From assembly GCA_039714395.1 (NCBI GenBank), contig JBDLJH010000016.1, forward strand, positions 1 to 64,000: a stretch of DNA of 64,000 bases, in the 5' to 3' direction. Position numbers and translations under genes: made by a program. The stretch is from JAPHSX01 sp039714395 (GTDB lineage Bacteria; Pseudomonadota; Gammaproteobacteria; Thiohalomonadales; Thiohalomonadaceae). The notes below the pieces were generated by a model, which was not told where the DNA came from, did no database searches, and saw only the letters and a list, made by a program, of their open reading frames with translations. This document shows positions 19,000 through 27,605 of this stretch, piece by piece (the stretch's first letter is position 1; each line of letters opens with the position of its first letter).

Positions 19000-20187
19000 A
19001 TGATCAAGCCTATCGGTTCCGACCAGTTGAATCCCCTGTTTGTCTACGATTCGGAAGAGCACCACAAACTGATGAAAGAGGCAGAGACCCTGCCCTCCGT
19101 CACCATCAGCTCCCAGGCCGCCGGTAACGCGGTAATGATGGGTGCCGGTTATTTCAACCCGCTCAAGGGCTTCATGAACGTCGCCGATGCCATGGGCGCC
19201 GCCGAGAAACTGACCCTCACTGACGGCTCTTTCTTCCCCGTTCCGGTTCTCTGCCTGCTCGATAGCGTAGACAGCCTCAACGGTGCCACCCGTGTTGCAC
19301 TGCGTGACCCAAACATGGAGGGCAACCCTGTCCTGGCCATCATGGAGATCAGCGCGACCGAAGAGGTGAGCGATGCACAGATGGCCACCATGACCAAAGA
19401 GGTCTATGGCACCGACGATGCAGAGCACCCCGGTGTTGCAGCATTTAACAGCCAGGGCCGCACCGCCATCTCCGGTGACATCCAGGTACTGCACTTCAGC
19501 TACTTCCAGGACGACTTCCCCGATACCTTCCGCACCGCGGTTGAGATTCGTAACGAGATCTCCGAGCGTGGCTGGAAGAAGGTTGTTGCCTTCCAGACCC
19601 GTAACCCGATGCACCTTGCGCACGAAGAGCTGTGCCACATGGCAATGGATCGTCTCGGCTGTGATGGCCTGGTTATCCATATGCTGCTGGGTAAACTGAA
19701 GAAGGGCGATATTCCTGCCCCGGTTCGTGATGCCGCTATCCGCAAGATGGTTGAGCTCTACTTCCCGGCCAACAGCGCGATGGTTACCGGTTACGGTTTC
19801 GACATGCTCTACGCCGGTCCTCGTGAGGCGGTACTGCACGCCTACTTCCGTCAGAACATGGGTTGCACCCACTTCATCGTTGGTCGTGATCACGCCGGTG
19901 TCGGTGACTACTACGGTGCCTTCGATGCACAGACCATCTTCCACGACAGAGTACCTGCCGGTGCCATGGAGATTGAAATCTTCGAGGCTGACCACACCGC
20001 CTACTCGAAGAAACTCAACAAAGTGATGATGATGCGCGAAGCAGAAAACCACACCAAAGATGACTTCGTACTGCTTTCAGGTACCAAGGTTCGTGAGATG
20101 CTGGGTAACGGCATTGCACCACCTAAAGAGTTCTCCCGTCCTGAAGTCGCACAGATCCTGATGGACTACTACGAGAGCATCAAGTAG
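19000..20187 (+). CDS. sat: Sulfate adenylyltransferase (ATP sulfurylase)
   Basis: Sat converts APS and pyrophosphate to sulfate and ATP, the last step of the AprBA branch of sulfite oxidation. The 395-residue single-chain enzyme has the active-site motifs QTRNPMH (residues 199-205) and GRDHAG (295-300). There is no fused APS kinase domain, in line with a dissimilatory role. The ATG at 19000 has a strong GAAGGAG site; an in-frame ATG at 18913 would add an unsupported N-terminus. It is separated from aprBA by the whole hydrogenase region. Confidence 0.96.
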   Translation: MIKPIGSDQLNPLFVYDSEEHHKLMKEAETLPSVTISSQAAGNAVMMGAGYFNPLKGFMNVADAMGAAEKLTLTDGSFFPVPVLCLLDSVDSLNGATRVALRDPNMEGNPVLAIMEISATEEVSDAQMATMTKEVYGTDDAEHPGVAAFNSQGRTAISGDIQVLHFSYFQDDFPDTFRTAVEIRNEISERGWKKVVAFQTRNPMHLAHEELCHMAMDRLGCDGLVIHMLLGKLKKGDIPAPVRDAAIRKMVELYFPANSAMVTGYGFDMLYAGPREAVLHAYFRQNMGCTHFIVGRDHAGVGDYYGAFDAQTIFHDRVPAGAMEIEIFEADHTAYSKKLNKVMMMREAENHTKDDFVLLSGTKVREMLGNGIAPPKEFSRPEVAQILMDYYESIK

Positions 20188-20208
20188 CCTCTACACGATG
20201 GCTAAAGA

Positions 20209-20236
20209 AAAGGGCACTGTGAGGTGCCCTTTTTTA
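20209..20236 (+). terminator. Rho-independent terminator of sat
   Basis: A 9-base perfect stem (AAAGGGCAC with GTGCCCTTT), a 6-base loop and a T-run follow the sat stop by about 20 bases. Confidence 0.88.
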
Positions 20237-20340
20237 TAATTTGTTTTTGATACATATCAACAATATCAATTTAATTCCATAATAAATTGATGCGTTGTTT
20301 TTATTACACTACAAGAAAATATAATCAAGGAGTCGGGGAG

Positions 20341-20814
20341 ATGAAAAAAGTTGGATGGTGCGGAATTGTGGCACTGCTGCTACTCGCGGGAAACATAGGT
20401 TTGATCTACAAATTTATCCTCAGTGGCAGCACTACAGAAGTGGTGGATCAGCGCACAGCAATCCTGCTCGAGGATGGAGAGCGTGAGCTGGTACTGATGG
20501 AGATGCGGACATTTTTAAGTGCTACGCAACAAATCACCCAGGGGATCGCCGCGAAAGATATGAAGGCTGTTGCCGCTGCAGCACGCAGTGTCGGCCAGGC
20601 GGCCGCCCAGGCTGTGCCGGGTTCACTAATGGGTAAGCTGCCGGTGGAGTTCAAAAAGCTCGGTTTTGCCACCCACGACAGCTTTGACCAGCTGGCAATG
20701 GATGCGGGAGACTTAGGCGACCCGGCCCATGCACTGGAGCAGCTCAGTGTACTGTTAAACAACTGCGTAAGCTGTCACGCTGGTTACCAGATTCGCCCGT
20801 CTGCAGTACCCTGA
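20341..20814 (+). CDS. Membrane-anchored cytochrome c'-like protein
   Basis: The 157-residue product has one N-terminal membrane segment (about residues 5-27) with no clear cleavage site, then a helix-rich domain. A single heme-binding CVSCH lies near the C-terminus (Cys142, Cys145, His146). A late CxxCH after a four-helix region is the layout of cytochrome c'/c-556. The start at 20341 follows AAGGAG; an upstream in-frame ATG at 20287 gives an unlikely extension. It stands alone between sat and moaA. It could carry electrons or bind NO or CO at the periplasmic face; the exact role is not shown by the sequence. Confidence 0.7.
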   Translation: MKKVGWCGIVALLLLAGNIGLIYKFILSGSTTEVVDQRTAILLEDGERELVLMEMRTFLSATQQITQGIAAKDMKAVAAAARSVGQAAAQAVPGSLMGKLPVEFKKLGFATHDSFDQLAMDAGDLGDPAHALEQLSVLLNNCVSCHAGYQIRPSAVP

Positions 20815-20912
20815 TCAGTAGGCAGTCCTTAGTTCATTCAAAGGCATACTTTAAGTGTGTCTTTTTTATGCTGCAGTGCAAATTAACGCGGTATATGATC
20901 CGCTTCATCCGC

Positions 20913-20958
20913 TACCCCTTTTAGGGGTAATCTATCAACGTATACCACCTTAGTGGTA
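20913..20958. promoter_or_regulatory. Two consecutive palindromes upstream of moaA
   Basis: A perfect 7-base inverted repeat TACCCCT-TTT-AGGGGTA (20913-20929) is followed 13 bases later by a 6-base one, TACCAC-CTTA-GTGGTA (20943-20958). Both centre on similar TACC/GGTA arms. They lie between the cytochrome gene and the moaA promoter and could be operator sites or a weak terminator pair. Confidence 0.4.
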
Positions 20959-20996
20959 CACACCCCCATTTATTAGTAAGTAACCACAGCGCTTTC

Positions 20997-21025
20997 TTGT
21001 CCCTCCCTGATTTCGCCTCTATAGT
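20997..21025 (+). promoter_or_regulatory. Candidate sigma-70 promoter of moaA
   Basis: TTGTCC (20997-21002), a 17-base spacer and TATAGT (21020-21025) make a good promoter. Its expected start point (about 21031-21034) falls on or next to the moaA ATG at 21034, which has no Shine-Dalgarno sequence. Confidence 0.5.
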
Positions 21026-21033
21026 GGTTCAAT

Positions 21034-22020
21034 ATGAAACACTCTCTCTCAGACGCTTTCGGGCGTAATATCGAGTACATCCGCCTCTCGGTGACGGATC
21101 GTTGTGACCTGCGTTGCTTCTACTGTATGCCGGAGGGATTCAAAGACTTCGAGACCCCCGACTCCTGGCTCAGCTTTGATGAGATCGAACGGGTGATCGC
21201 CGCCTTTGGACGACTCGGGGTGAGGCGCGTGCGTATCACTGGTGGTGAGCCGCTAGTACGCAAAGGGCTGGGGGAGCTGACTGGTCGACTCGGGCGGTTG
21301 CCTGAAATCGATGATCTTTCACTCAGCTCCAATGCCGTGCAGCTGGCACGTCATGCCAGGGTGCTGCGCGAGGGCGGAGTGCAACGACTGAATATCAGCC
21401 TCGATACCCTGAATGCCGAACGTTTTGCCAGGATTACCGGTGGAGGCAAACTGCAAAAAGTGATCGACGGACTAATGGCTGCCAAGGCCGAGGGCTTTTC
21501 CCCCATCAAGATCAACATGGTTGCGATGAAGGGGGTAAACGATGATGAATTCGAGGATATGTTCGAGTTCTGTCTACAGCACGGTTTTACCCTGCGCTTT
21601 ATCGAGACCATGCCGATGGGCAGTACAGGACGCTCTGCACAGGGACAGTACCTCAGTCTGCAGGAGGTAAAAAATCAGCTCATGCAAAGCTACGATCTGG
21701 TACCTGCGGTGATGGATGGTGGTGGCCCTGCACGTTATATGAAGCTGGCCAACAGCGATATGAAGATCGGTTTTATTACACCGATGTCACAACACTTTTG
21801 CGATACCTGCAATCGTGTACGCCTGTCGGTGGATGGGACTCTCTACATGTGTCTGGGCCAGGAGCACAACTACCCGCTACGTGATCTGTTGCGTGAGGGC
21901 ATCAGTGACGATGAGCTGGAGCAGCACATAATTCGCGCTATCAACAGCAAGCCTGAGCGCCACGAATTTACCGACAAGCCCGAACAAGCCCTTCGCTTTA
22001 TGTCGATGACCGGTGGTTAG
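21034..22020 (+). CDS. moaA: GTP 3',8-cyclase MoaA
   Basis: MoaA is the radical-SAM enzyme that starts molybdenum cofactor synthesis from GTP, and SoeA in this window depends on that cofactor. The SAM-cluster cysteines are Cys24, Cys28 and Cys31. The second cluster site is the C-terminal CDTCNRVRL segment plus the Cys of LYMC. The conserved Gly-Gly C-terminus (MSMTGG) is intact. The length is 328 residues. No Shine-Dalgarno is visible and a promoter lies right in front, so the mRNA may be leaderless. It converges with the methyltransferase gene, only 3 bases away. Confidence 0.93.
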   Translation: MKHSLSDAFGRNIEYIRLSVTDRCDLRCFYCMPEGFKDFETPDSWLSFDEIERVIAAFGRLGVRRVRITGGEPLVRKGLGELTGRLGRLPEIDDLSLSSNAVQLARHARVLREGGVQRLNISLDTLNAERFARITGGGKLQKVIDGLMAAKAEGFSPIKINMVAMKGVNDDEFEDMFEFCLQHGFTLRFIETMPMGSTGRSAQGQYLSLQEVKNQLMQSYDLVPAVMDGGGPARYMKLANSDMKIGFITPMSQHFCDTCNRVRLSVDGTLYMCLGQEHNYPLRDLLREGISDDELEQHIIRAINSKPERHEFTDKPEQALRFMSMTGG

Positions 22021-22023
22021 TGT

Positions 22024-22602
22024 TTATACCAGTGCCTCTTTTTTTGCCGGCAGACGACGCACATACTCGTACATCACAATCGAAGCGGCAACGCTGACAT
22101 TGAGACTCTCCATTTGTCCGAACTGCGGAATATGCATACAACGGATCTCTGGATAATTCGCACGGTCAAAACTGATCCCAATCTCCTCATGACCGAAAAT
22201 AAAGGCACTCTTCTCGGGTAACTCAACCTCAGATAATGGACCGCCACACTCAGGTTCCAGGGTAAACAGACGATACCCCTGTTCGCGCAAAGCCTGATAG
22301 CAATCATCAAACGTTTCATGAAATCGTGCCGGGACATTTTTAAATGACCCCTTGGCCGGGGAAGGGTCGAAAGGACCGATACCGACGAGGTGTACCTCGT
22401 GCGCGCCAAAGGCCTCGGCACTACGAAATATCTTGGGCACATTAAAGCCCGCCTTAAGGTGATCCAATACCACCACAAACTGATGCACACCCGCCTCGGC
22501 CAGTAGATTACGGCGACGGTGTTTTTCATAACGCTTCAGACTATGCTGACGTTCTCTACGCAACTCCTCACGACACTTGCGACTGACCATCCTCACACCC
22601 AC
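22024..22602 (-). CDS. SpoU/TrmH-family RNA 2'-O-methyltransferase
   Basis: This 192-residue SPOUT-fold enzyme methylates a ribose in rRNA or tRNA using SAM. The family motifs are visible: NVPKIFRSAEAFGAHEVHLVG (motif 1 region), FIFGHEEIGIS (motif 2) and SLNVSVAASIVMYEYVRR (motif 3, knot). The substrate cannot be read from the sequence. The start could be residue 1 or the Met at residue 5. The end nearly touches moaA. Confidence 0.85.
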   Translation of the reverse strand: MGVRMVSRKCREELRRERQHSLKRYEKHRRRNLLAEAGVHQFVVVLDHLKAGFNVPKIFRSAEAFGAHEVHLVGIGPFDPSPAKGSFKNVPARFHETFDDCYQALREQGYRLFTLEPECGGPLSEVELPEKSAFIFGHEEIGISFDRANYPEIRCMHIPQFGQMESLNVSVAASIVMYEYVRRLPAKKEALV

Positions 22603-22714
22603 CGTTCTACAATGAGAGCCTAGTTTACCTCATGACGTGGATTTTGACCGCCTGATGCCGGCTCACAAAATGTATTTAATTGTTATTTCAACAGGGCAAA
22701 GTTCGAATAAAAGG

Positions 22715-23148
22715 CTATTCTTTACACTCGCCAAGGTGATGCACCTTAATACGAAAAATTATCGATTGTGGCAGATTGTGAGGGTTAAGAATTTGCAGGT
22801 GCACATCACCACGGTGCTTCTTGCCGTAATAATAAATACGCCCCATCCCCTGCACCATCTCCCAGTCACTGGAGCAGCTTATTATCCAAGTGTAAGTTCG
22901 GGCAAAACGCCCCTACGTTTGGCCTGGCATTCACCTTCATGCCAGAATTGAGAGATACTAGGGTAGGATGTCTCGGCATCAACACACTGTTTTACCGTGT
23001 AGCGCGAAAAAGTTTGCAGGATACTGATAAGGTCGTATTTAATATCAAACGCCTAACTACCTGATAACAGACTCTGCTGCTTAGCCAACACTTTACCGCT
23101 CTGCAGCAGCATAAAAGCCATCATCAATAATACCCCTAATAACCTCAT
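22715..23148 (-). pseudogene. Broken gene for a small secreted protein
   Basis: Reading leftward from the ATG at 23148 (after GGTGGGAG), the first 31 codons encode a textbook signal peptide (MRLLGVLLMMAFMLL, cleavage near KVLA-KQQ). They end in an in-frame TAG (23055-23053). The same frame then continues for 56 residues (AFDIKYDLISILQ to GVLPELTLG) to a TAA at 22884. A second, shifted frame continues with a protein-like stretch (SSDWEMVQGMGRIYYYG) to a TAG at 22717. I read this as one gene hit by a nonsense mutation and a frameshift. No family is recognised. It would be the last gene of the leftward permease-exporter-barrel run. Confidence 0.5.
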
Positions 23149-23262
23149 TGCTCCCACCGACAGAATACTCATTTTCTTATAAGTCATTTATCCGACTGAT
23201 AACCCACAATAAACCTGACAAAGTCCCCCACCCCGCATTCCCGTAGGATAGAAACAAATCGC

Positions 23263-24555
23263 TCAAAAGCTTGCGTTTGAGTTAAGAATAAATTTGGTTT
23301 CACCGCTATCCAGAGAACGAGCGTAGTCCATGCGCAGTGTTACATCAACAAAGGACTGCACCCGCCAGCGCAAACCCATACCTACTCCAGTTGGCATATT
23401 ACCTAAATCCATATCAGCCATGGACGCCCAGGCATTACCCACGTCGACAAAGACAACACCACGCAACTGTCTATATCCACTAAGATGTTGATGATATTCC
23501 AGATTCATCAGTAACATGGCATTACCCGTGGCGTAGTCATTATCATAACCACGCAACAGTGCGGAATTACCTACTGAATAAGTGGTGCCCACACCATTCG
23601 CGACATTGAGTCTAACTTGGGTGTTTATATTACTGTCGGCAAATTGAACAGGACGATAACTACGATAAAATAGTCCATGGTGGGTAAAACCATTATCCGA
23701 ACCTAATTGTGTAGAGGCTACAGAGATGGAGTACCCATAAGTCTCACCCTCACGGTGGTAAGGGTGCTCTTGAATATCTGTATAACTAAGCCCAAGACTC
23801 AAAGCTATCGTCTGAGCGTCGCTATATGAAGTTGCTGTTCCCACCCGATCAGAATACTCTAGTGTTGCAACATTAAGTCCTCCGCCAGCCATCCAGCCAT
23901 GTCCTATCGATTCAGTTTTCAACCACCGGCTCAGATAAAATCCACCACTCATTTCCTCTCTGCGATATGACCCTATAACAACATCAAGATCAACTTCTTC
24001 TGTTTCAAGTTGAACCTGCTTTACCTGCATATTCAATAGATAGGGAGTATCAATAAGACGAGGTATATCATATTTTATTGAAGTCTCTCTGCTAGCCGTA
24101 CTACCTGCATCCTCAAAATCTTCTTTCTCATATTTAAGTTTAAGGCGTTGATTCAAACCCATTACATTATCAAGCCGCAGTTCAAGCCCATAGTTAATAC
24201 TACCTAAGCCATCCGCCACGTTACCATTTTTAGCTCGTGCGCCAACGAGCGGTATTGGCAAGAAAAAATAGCGTTCTTCTAAAGTAAAGATAAGGTGGCT
24301 ACCGTTGTCACCCTCCTCCAAACGGCTAGTCACCGACTTGAACAGACCAAGATTCATCATCGCCTGACGCGAATCTTCTATTAATTTGGCATCGGCCTCC
24401 TCGCCCTCATGCACGAGTAGTTCCTGGCGCAATACCCTGTCTTGCGTTACCTCATTCCCCTCAAAGTAAATCTCACTGATGGTTAGCGCAAATAGCTGGC
24501 AGGGGAGTAGCCCCAGCCATAGCAGAGTTATAAGCGCTTGTTTTATCTTTCGCAT
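23263..24555 (-). CDS. Omp85-superfamily outer-membrane barrel with a single POTRA domain
   Basis: The 430-residue product starts with a signal peptide (about residues 1-23, ending LFA). One POTRA-like domain follows (ISEIYFEGNEVTQDRVLRQEL onward, to about residue 95), and then a barrel of about 16 strands. The family's lid-loop motif appears as LLRGYDNDY, and the chain ends in phenylalanine, as outer-membrane proteins do. Short Omp85 proteins with one POTRA include ShlB/TamA relatives and surface-antigen (D15-like) proteins. A specific partner is not evident, though the broken secreted protein downstream is a candidate. Codon use here is more AT-rich than in neighbouring genes. Confidence 0.75.
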   Translation of the reverse strand: MRKIKQALITLLWLGLLPCQLFALTISEIYFEGNEVTQDRVLRQELLVHEGEEADAKLIEDSRQAMMNLGLFKSVTSRLEEGDNGSHLIFTLEERYFFLPIPLVGARAKNGNVADGLGSINYGLELRLDNVMGLNQRLKLKYEKEDFEDAGSTASRETSIKYDIPRLIDTPYLLNMQVKQVQLETEEVDLDVVIGSYRREEMSGGFYLSRWLKTESIGHGWMAGGGLNVATLEYSDRVGTATSYSDAQTIALSLGLSYTDIQEHPYHREGETYGYSISVASTQLGSDNGFTHHGLFYRSYRPVQFADSNINTQVRLNVANGVGTTYSVGNSALLRGYDNDYATGNAMLLMNLEYHQHLSGYRQLRGVVFVDVGNAWASMADMDLGNMPTGVGMGLRWRVQSFVDVTLRMDYARSLDSGETKFILNSNASF

Positions 24556-24589
24556 CGGTAATAAAGACTTTTAGATAATGAATAACTCA

Positions 24590-25378
24590 TCATACGATCA
24601 ACATACGCAAGCCTAGCCCCAACAGCAACAGGGCGAAGAGCCGTTTCAACACTAACGATGGAATGCTATGGGCCAGTCGCGCACCCAGCGGCGCAAATAA
24701 CACGCTGGCAGTCACCACACCCAGTAACGCCGGCCAGTAGAGGTAACCGCTACTCCATTCAGGTAACTGGCTCTCGTTCCAGCCAGTAATCATAAAGCCG
24801 ACTGCGCCGGCCACAGCAATCGGCAGACCGCAGGCTGCAGAGGTGGCGATGGCTCGCCGAATCACCACATTGCACCAAAGCAGAAACGGCACGGTGAGTG
24901 TGCCCCCCCCAACCCCCACCAGCGCAGATAGCAAACCAATTACCACCCCGGCCCCACTCATCCCCCAGTTTCCCGGTAGTGCACGATGCGGGGCCGGTTT
25001 CAAACTGAGTGCCATCTGCAATGCAACGAACAGCTCAAACAGGCCGAATAGATAACGCATGGCGATTGTTGGAAGCCAGTGTGCGATCACCGCTCCAAGC
25101 AATGCCCCCAGCATGATACCCGGTGCCATCGTACGAAACGCAGGCCACTCCACTGCGCCGCGGCGGTGATGAGCATAAACCGAGGAGAGCGAGGTAAAGA
25201 TGATAGTAGCCAGGGAAGTCCCCACCGCCAGGTGCATCTGCACCTCATTGGCAAACCCTTGCGCAGTAAAGCTAAGAGCCAGTACCGGGACGATGATGAG
25301 GCCGCCACCTACCCCCAGCAATCCTGCCAGCAACCCGGCAAAAGCGCCCGTTGCCAGATAGATCAGCCACTCAATCAC
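24590..25378 (-). CDS. TSUP (TauE/SafE) family anion exporter
   Basis: This 262-residue inner-membrane protein has about eight hydrophobic segments and the internal duplication of the family. Both halves carry the GVGGG signature (LLGVGGGLIIVP and LVGVGGGTLTVP). Family members move sulfite, sulfoacetate or other organosulfur anions. In a sulfite-oxidising cell, sulfite or thiosulfate handling is attractive, but that is inference. It lies 9 bases after the APC permease and 34 before the barrel gene, in one leftward transcript. Confidence 0.85.
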   Translation of the reverse strand: MIEWLIYLATGAFAGLLAGLLGVGGGLIIVPVLALSFTAQGFANEVQMHLAVGTSLATIIFTSLSSVYAHHRRGAVEWPAFRTMAPGIMLGALLGAVIAHWLPTIAMRYLFGLFELFVALQMALSLKPAPHRALPGNWGMSGAGVVIGLLSALVGVGGGTLTVPFLLWCNVVIRRAIATSAACGLPIAVAGAVGFMITGWNESQLPEWSSGYLYWPALLGVVTASVLFAPLGARLAHSIPSLVLKRLFALLLLGLGLRMLIV

Positions 25379-25387
25379 CTTGTACCC

Positions 25388-26620
25388 TCACGACATCCAG
25401 TGCCACAGCTGGAACAGGATAAATAATGTCGAAAGGAGAAAACCGCACAACGGCATCCAACGGGGAAAATTCGGGGCATCTACAACCACCGGCTCTCTCC
25501 CTTTTACCCGCCACAGCGAGAGATTGACCATGGCGAAGACGAAGAGGGTAATAAGGCTGGTGATCTCCGCCAGGGTAAGTAGCGGCAACCACAGTGCCCC
25601 TAGCAGGATTACCAGACTCATCAGCAGTGTCGTAATAAGCGGGGTACGAGTGATGGAATTAACCTCGCCCCAGAACGCTGGAATCCACCCCTGCCTTGCC
25701 ATGCCGTAGAGTACCCTGCTGGCCATGATGATCTGGATAAGTGCACCGTTAATTACCGCTGCCAGACCGATAGTGGTAATGAATAACGGCTCTCTCCCCG
25801 TGGCCTGCTCATAGACCAGAGCCAGTGGGGCAGTACTGGCAGCCAACTCACCCGGGCTTACGGTCAATACTGCGAGCGTAGAAATCAGCATGTACAGTGA
25901 AGTAGAAATGACTAAAGATAAAATAATAGCTCGTGGCAGGGTGCGAGTTGGTTGCTTCACCTCCTCGGCCACATTGACGATATCTTCAAAACCAACAAAG
26001 GCGTAGAAGGCGACGAAGGCACCGGCCACAATACCCATTACTGTCACGCCGTTTGTCCCTGGCAACATCTCAGGCAGACGTGCGGGCAAGTCACTGAAGT
26101 GCTCCCCGGCAACAGTCAGTATCAACAGCAACCCCACCACCTCAATCACTGTGGTAACCGCCGCTATCCAGGCCGATTCACTGATCCCCTTCGCCGCCAG
26201 CGCACCAAGCAGAAGCACTAACAGGCAGATAATGATCCACTCATCCAGTGGCACAAATACCTGGAAGTAACCGACAAAGCCACGTACCAGCGTAGCACTG
26301 GAGACCACACCGATTGCGACAATCAGCAGTCCGATAAGACGCGACAGTTCACGTCGGCCAAAGGCCTGCTGCACATAAATTGCCTCGCCGGCACTAAAGG
26401 GAAAGCGGGCGGCAAGTTCGGCATAAGAGAGGGCCGAGAAGGCAGCCAATATCGATGCCAACAAAAAGGCAAACGGCGCAGCCATACCGGCAATTCCCGC
26501 CACCTCACCAATAAGTACATAAATACCGGCACCGACAATAGTGCCCAGGCCATAGAAGGTAAGGAGAGGAAGGTTGAAAGCGCGCTTAAGAGTAGGTGGG
26601 GTGGCTTGTTGTTGTTCCAT
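25388..26620 (-). CDS. APC-superfamily amino acid/polyamine permease
   Basis: The 410-residue protein has about 11-12 membrane segments. It shows the APC-family N-terminal GLGTIVGAGIYVLIG motif and the FVGFEDIVNVAEEVKQP segment of helix 6. The substrate is not evident. It opens the leftward run with the TSUP exporter. Just upstream (26621-26691) lies a cluster of short repeats at the edge of the neighbouring island. Confidence 0.85.
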   Translation of the reverse strand: MEQQQATPPTLKRAFNLPLLTFYGLGTIVGAGIYVLIGEVAGIAGMAAPFAFLLASILAAFSALSYAELAARFPFSAGEAIYVQQAFGRRELSRLIGLLIVAIGVVSSATLVRGFVGYFQVFVPLDEWIIICLLVLLLGALAAKGISESAWIAAVTTVIEVVGLLLILTVAGEHFSDLPARLPEMLPGTNGVTVMGIVAGAFVAFYAFVGFEDIVNVAEEVKQPTRTLPRAIILSLVISTSLYMLISTLAVLTVSPGELAASTAPLALVYEQATGREPLFITTIGLAAVINGALIQIIMASRVLYGMARQGWIPAFWGEVNSITRTPLITTLLMSLVILLGALWLPLLTLAEITSLITLFVFAMVNLSLWRVKGREPVVVDAPNFPRWMPLCGFLLSTLFILFQLWHWMS

Positions 26621-26624
26621 GAAG

Positions 26625-26691
26625 GGAGTTTAAAGTCGTTAGTCTTTAGTCGCTAGTCTTTAGTTGTAGTAATTCAGACTTGATCTGACAG
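26625..26691 (+). repeat. Left-edge repeat cluster of the 26.6-36.6 kb island
   Basis: It holds GGAGTTTAAA (26625-26634), a tandem 14-mer (GTCGTTAGTCTTTA at 26635-26648 and a one-mismatch copy at 26649-26662), and a 23-base sequence, GTAATTCAGACTTGATCTGACAG (split here for reading: GTAATTCAGACT, TGATCTGACAG), at 26669-26691. All three motif types recur in inverted orientation at 36539-36599. The transposase remnant begins a few bases to the right. Confidence 0.7.
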
Positions 26692-26696
26692 TCAGT

Positions 26697-27193
26697 CTCT
26701 ATATTCAGGCCCGTGGTGCTTTGAAAAAAGAGCTATCGCAGTATTTAAGGCGTACAAGAGTATTGCGTCGGTCGCGCCACCATACACAAAAAACACTCGA
26801 TCACGGCAGAATCACTGACACCGTATCGATTAGTGAACGCCCTGAATCAGTAGAAAATCGCGCTGTACCAGGTCACTGGGAAGGTGACCTGGTGTTCGGA
26901 AGTCACAAGAGCCAGGTTGCGACACTCGTCGAACGTCACTCCCGCTACCTGATGCTGGTCAAGGTTGATAGCAAAGACACCCAACAGTCATCAACGCACT
27001 TATTAAACATGCTCATAAATTACCTAAAGAGCTCTACAAGTCGTTGACGTGGGATCGAGGGAAAGAGATGGCTGACCACAAGCGCTTCACGCTCACGACC
27101 GATATAAAAGTATACTTCTGTGGGCCTCATGCCCTATGGCAGCGTAGGTCTAACGAGAACACCAACGGGCTATTGAGGCAATATTTCCCAAAA
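26697..27193 (+). pseudogene. IS30-family transposase remnant
   Basis: The frame enters in mid-protein (LYIQARGALKKEL), so the N-terminal HTH region is gone. The catalytic core follows with PGHWEGDLVFGS, then a frameshift near 26,988. The shifted frame continues VINALIKHAHKLPKELYKSL and TWDRGKEM, and then SNENTNGLLRQYFPK. The aspartate and glutamate positions of the DDE site can be traced, but the C-terminus stops abruptly after about 27,193. Truncated at both ends and frame-shifted, it cannot be active. Confidence 0.85.
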
Positions 27194-27202
27194 TGGACCA
27201 TG

Positions 27203-27397
27203 CTAAAAGGAAATATGACACCATACCAAGTACGCCAACAAAACAAGGTAAATGCTGGCATACAGTGCTAACAGCATTTCACCTCCAATTACTGGAAATA
27301 ATGATTTTAATAAGGGTAGAAATGAGAGGTGACCTCCAGATATCACCCCTAGTATGCAGCCTAAATAGAAAGCTATATAGCCCCACTTTTTATTCAT
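27203..27397 (-). CDS. Possible small membrane protein or truncated permease
   Basis: A 64-residue frame encodes two strongly hydrophobic stretches (IAFYLGCILGVISGG and LLALYASIYLVLLAYLVW). Its C-terminal end lies exactly where the IS30 similarity breaks off, so it may be a membrane protein gene cut by that event. AGG eight bases ahead of the ATG is a modest ribosome site. No family was recognised and it may not be a gene. Confidence 0.25.
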   Translation of the reverse strand: MNKKWGYIAFYLGCILGVISGGHLSFLPLLKSLFPVIGGEMLLALYASIYLVLLAYLVWCHISF

Positions 27398-27605
27398 TAT
27401 GAGACCTAAATAACTGATCCCAACACCTGATCACCTTATCCTTTGGCAAGTGAAACACCACTGCCGGGGAATGGGGATGCAAATGACATAAACTTCCTTA
27501 CCGATTCCATCAATTTATTCAACGTTGACGATAACCGGCAAACTGTAGAGCGGGACTTTGGCTGTGCTAGCGTAGCGATATGCACATTTAAAGTGCCGCG
27601 TAGGT
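27398..27605. other. Spacer with no convincing gene
   Basis: Nothing definite is seen here. A stop-free stretch on the plus strand (about 27,434-27,620) reads as protein-like (PLPGNGDANDINFLTD) but lacks a start codon and a recognisable family, so it may be another gene remnant in this decayed strip. Confidence 0.3.
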
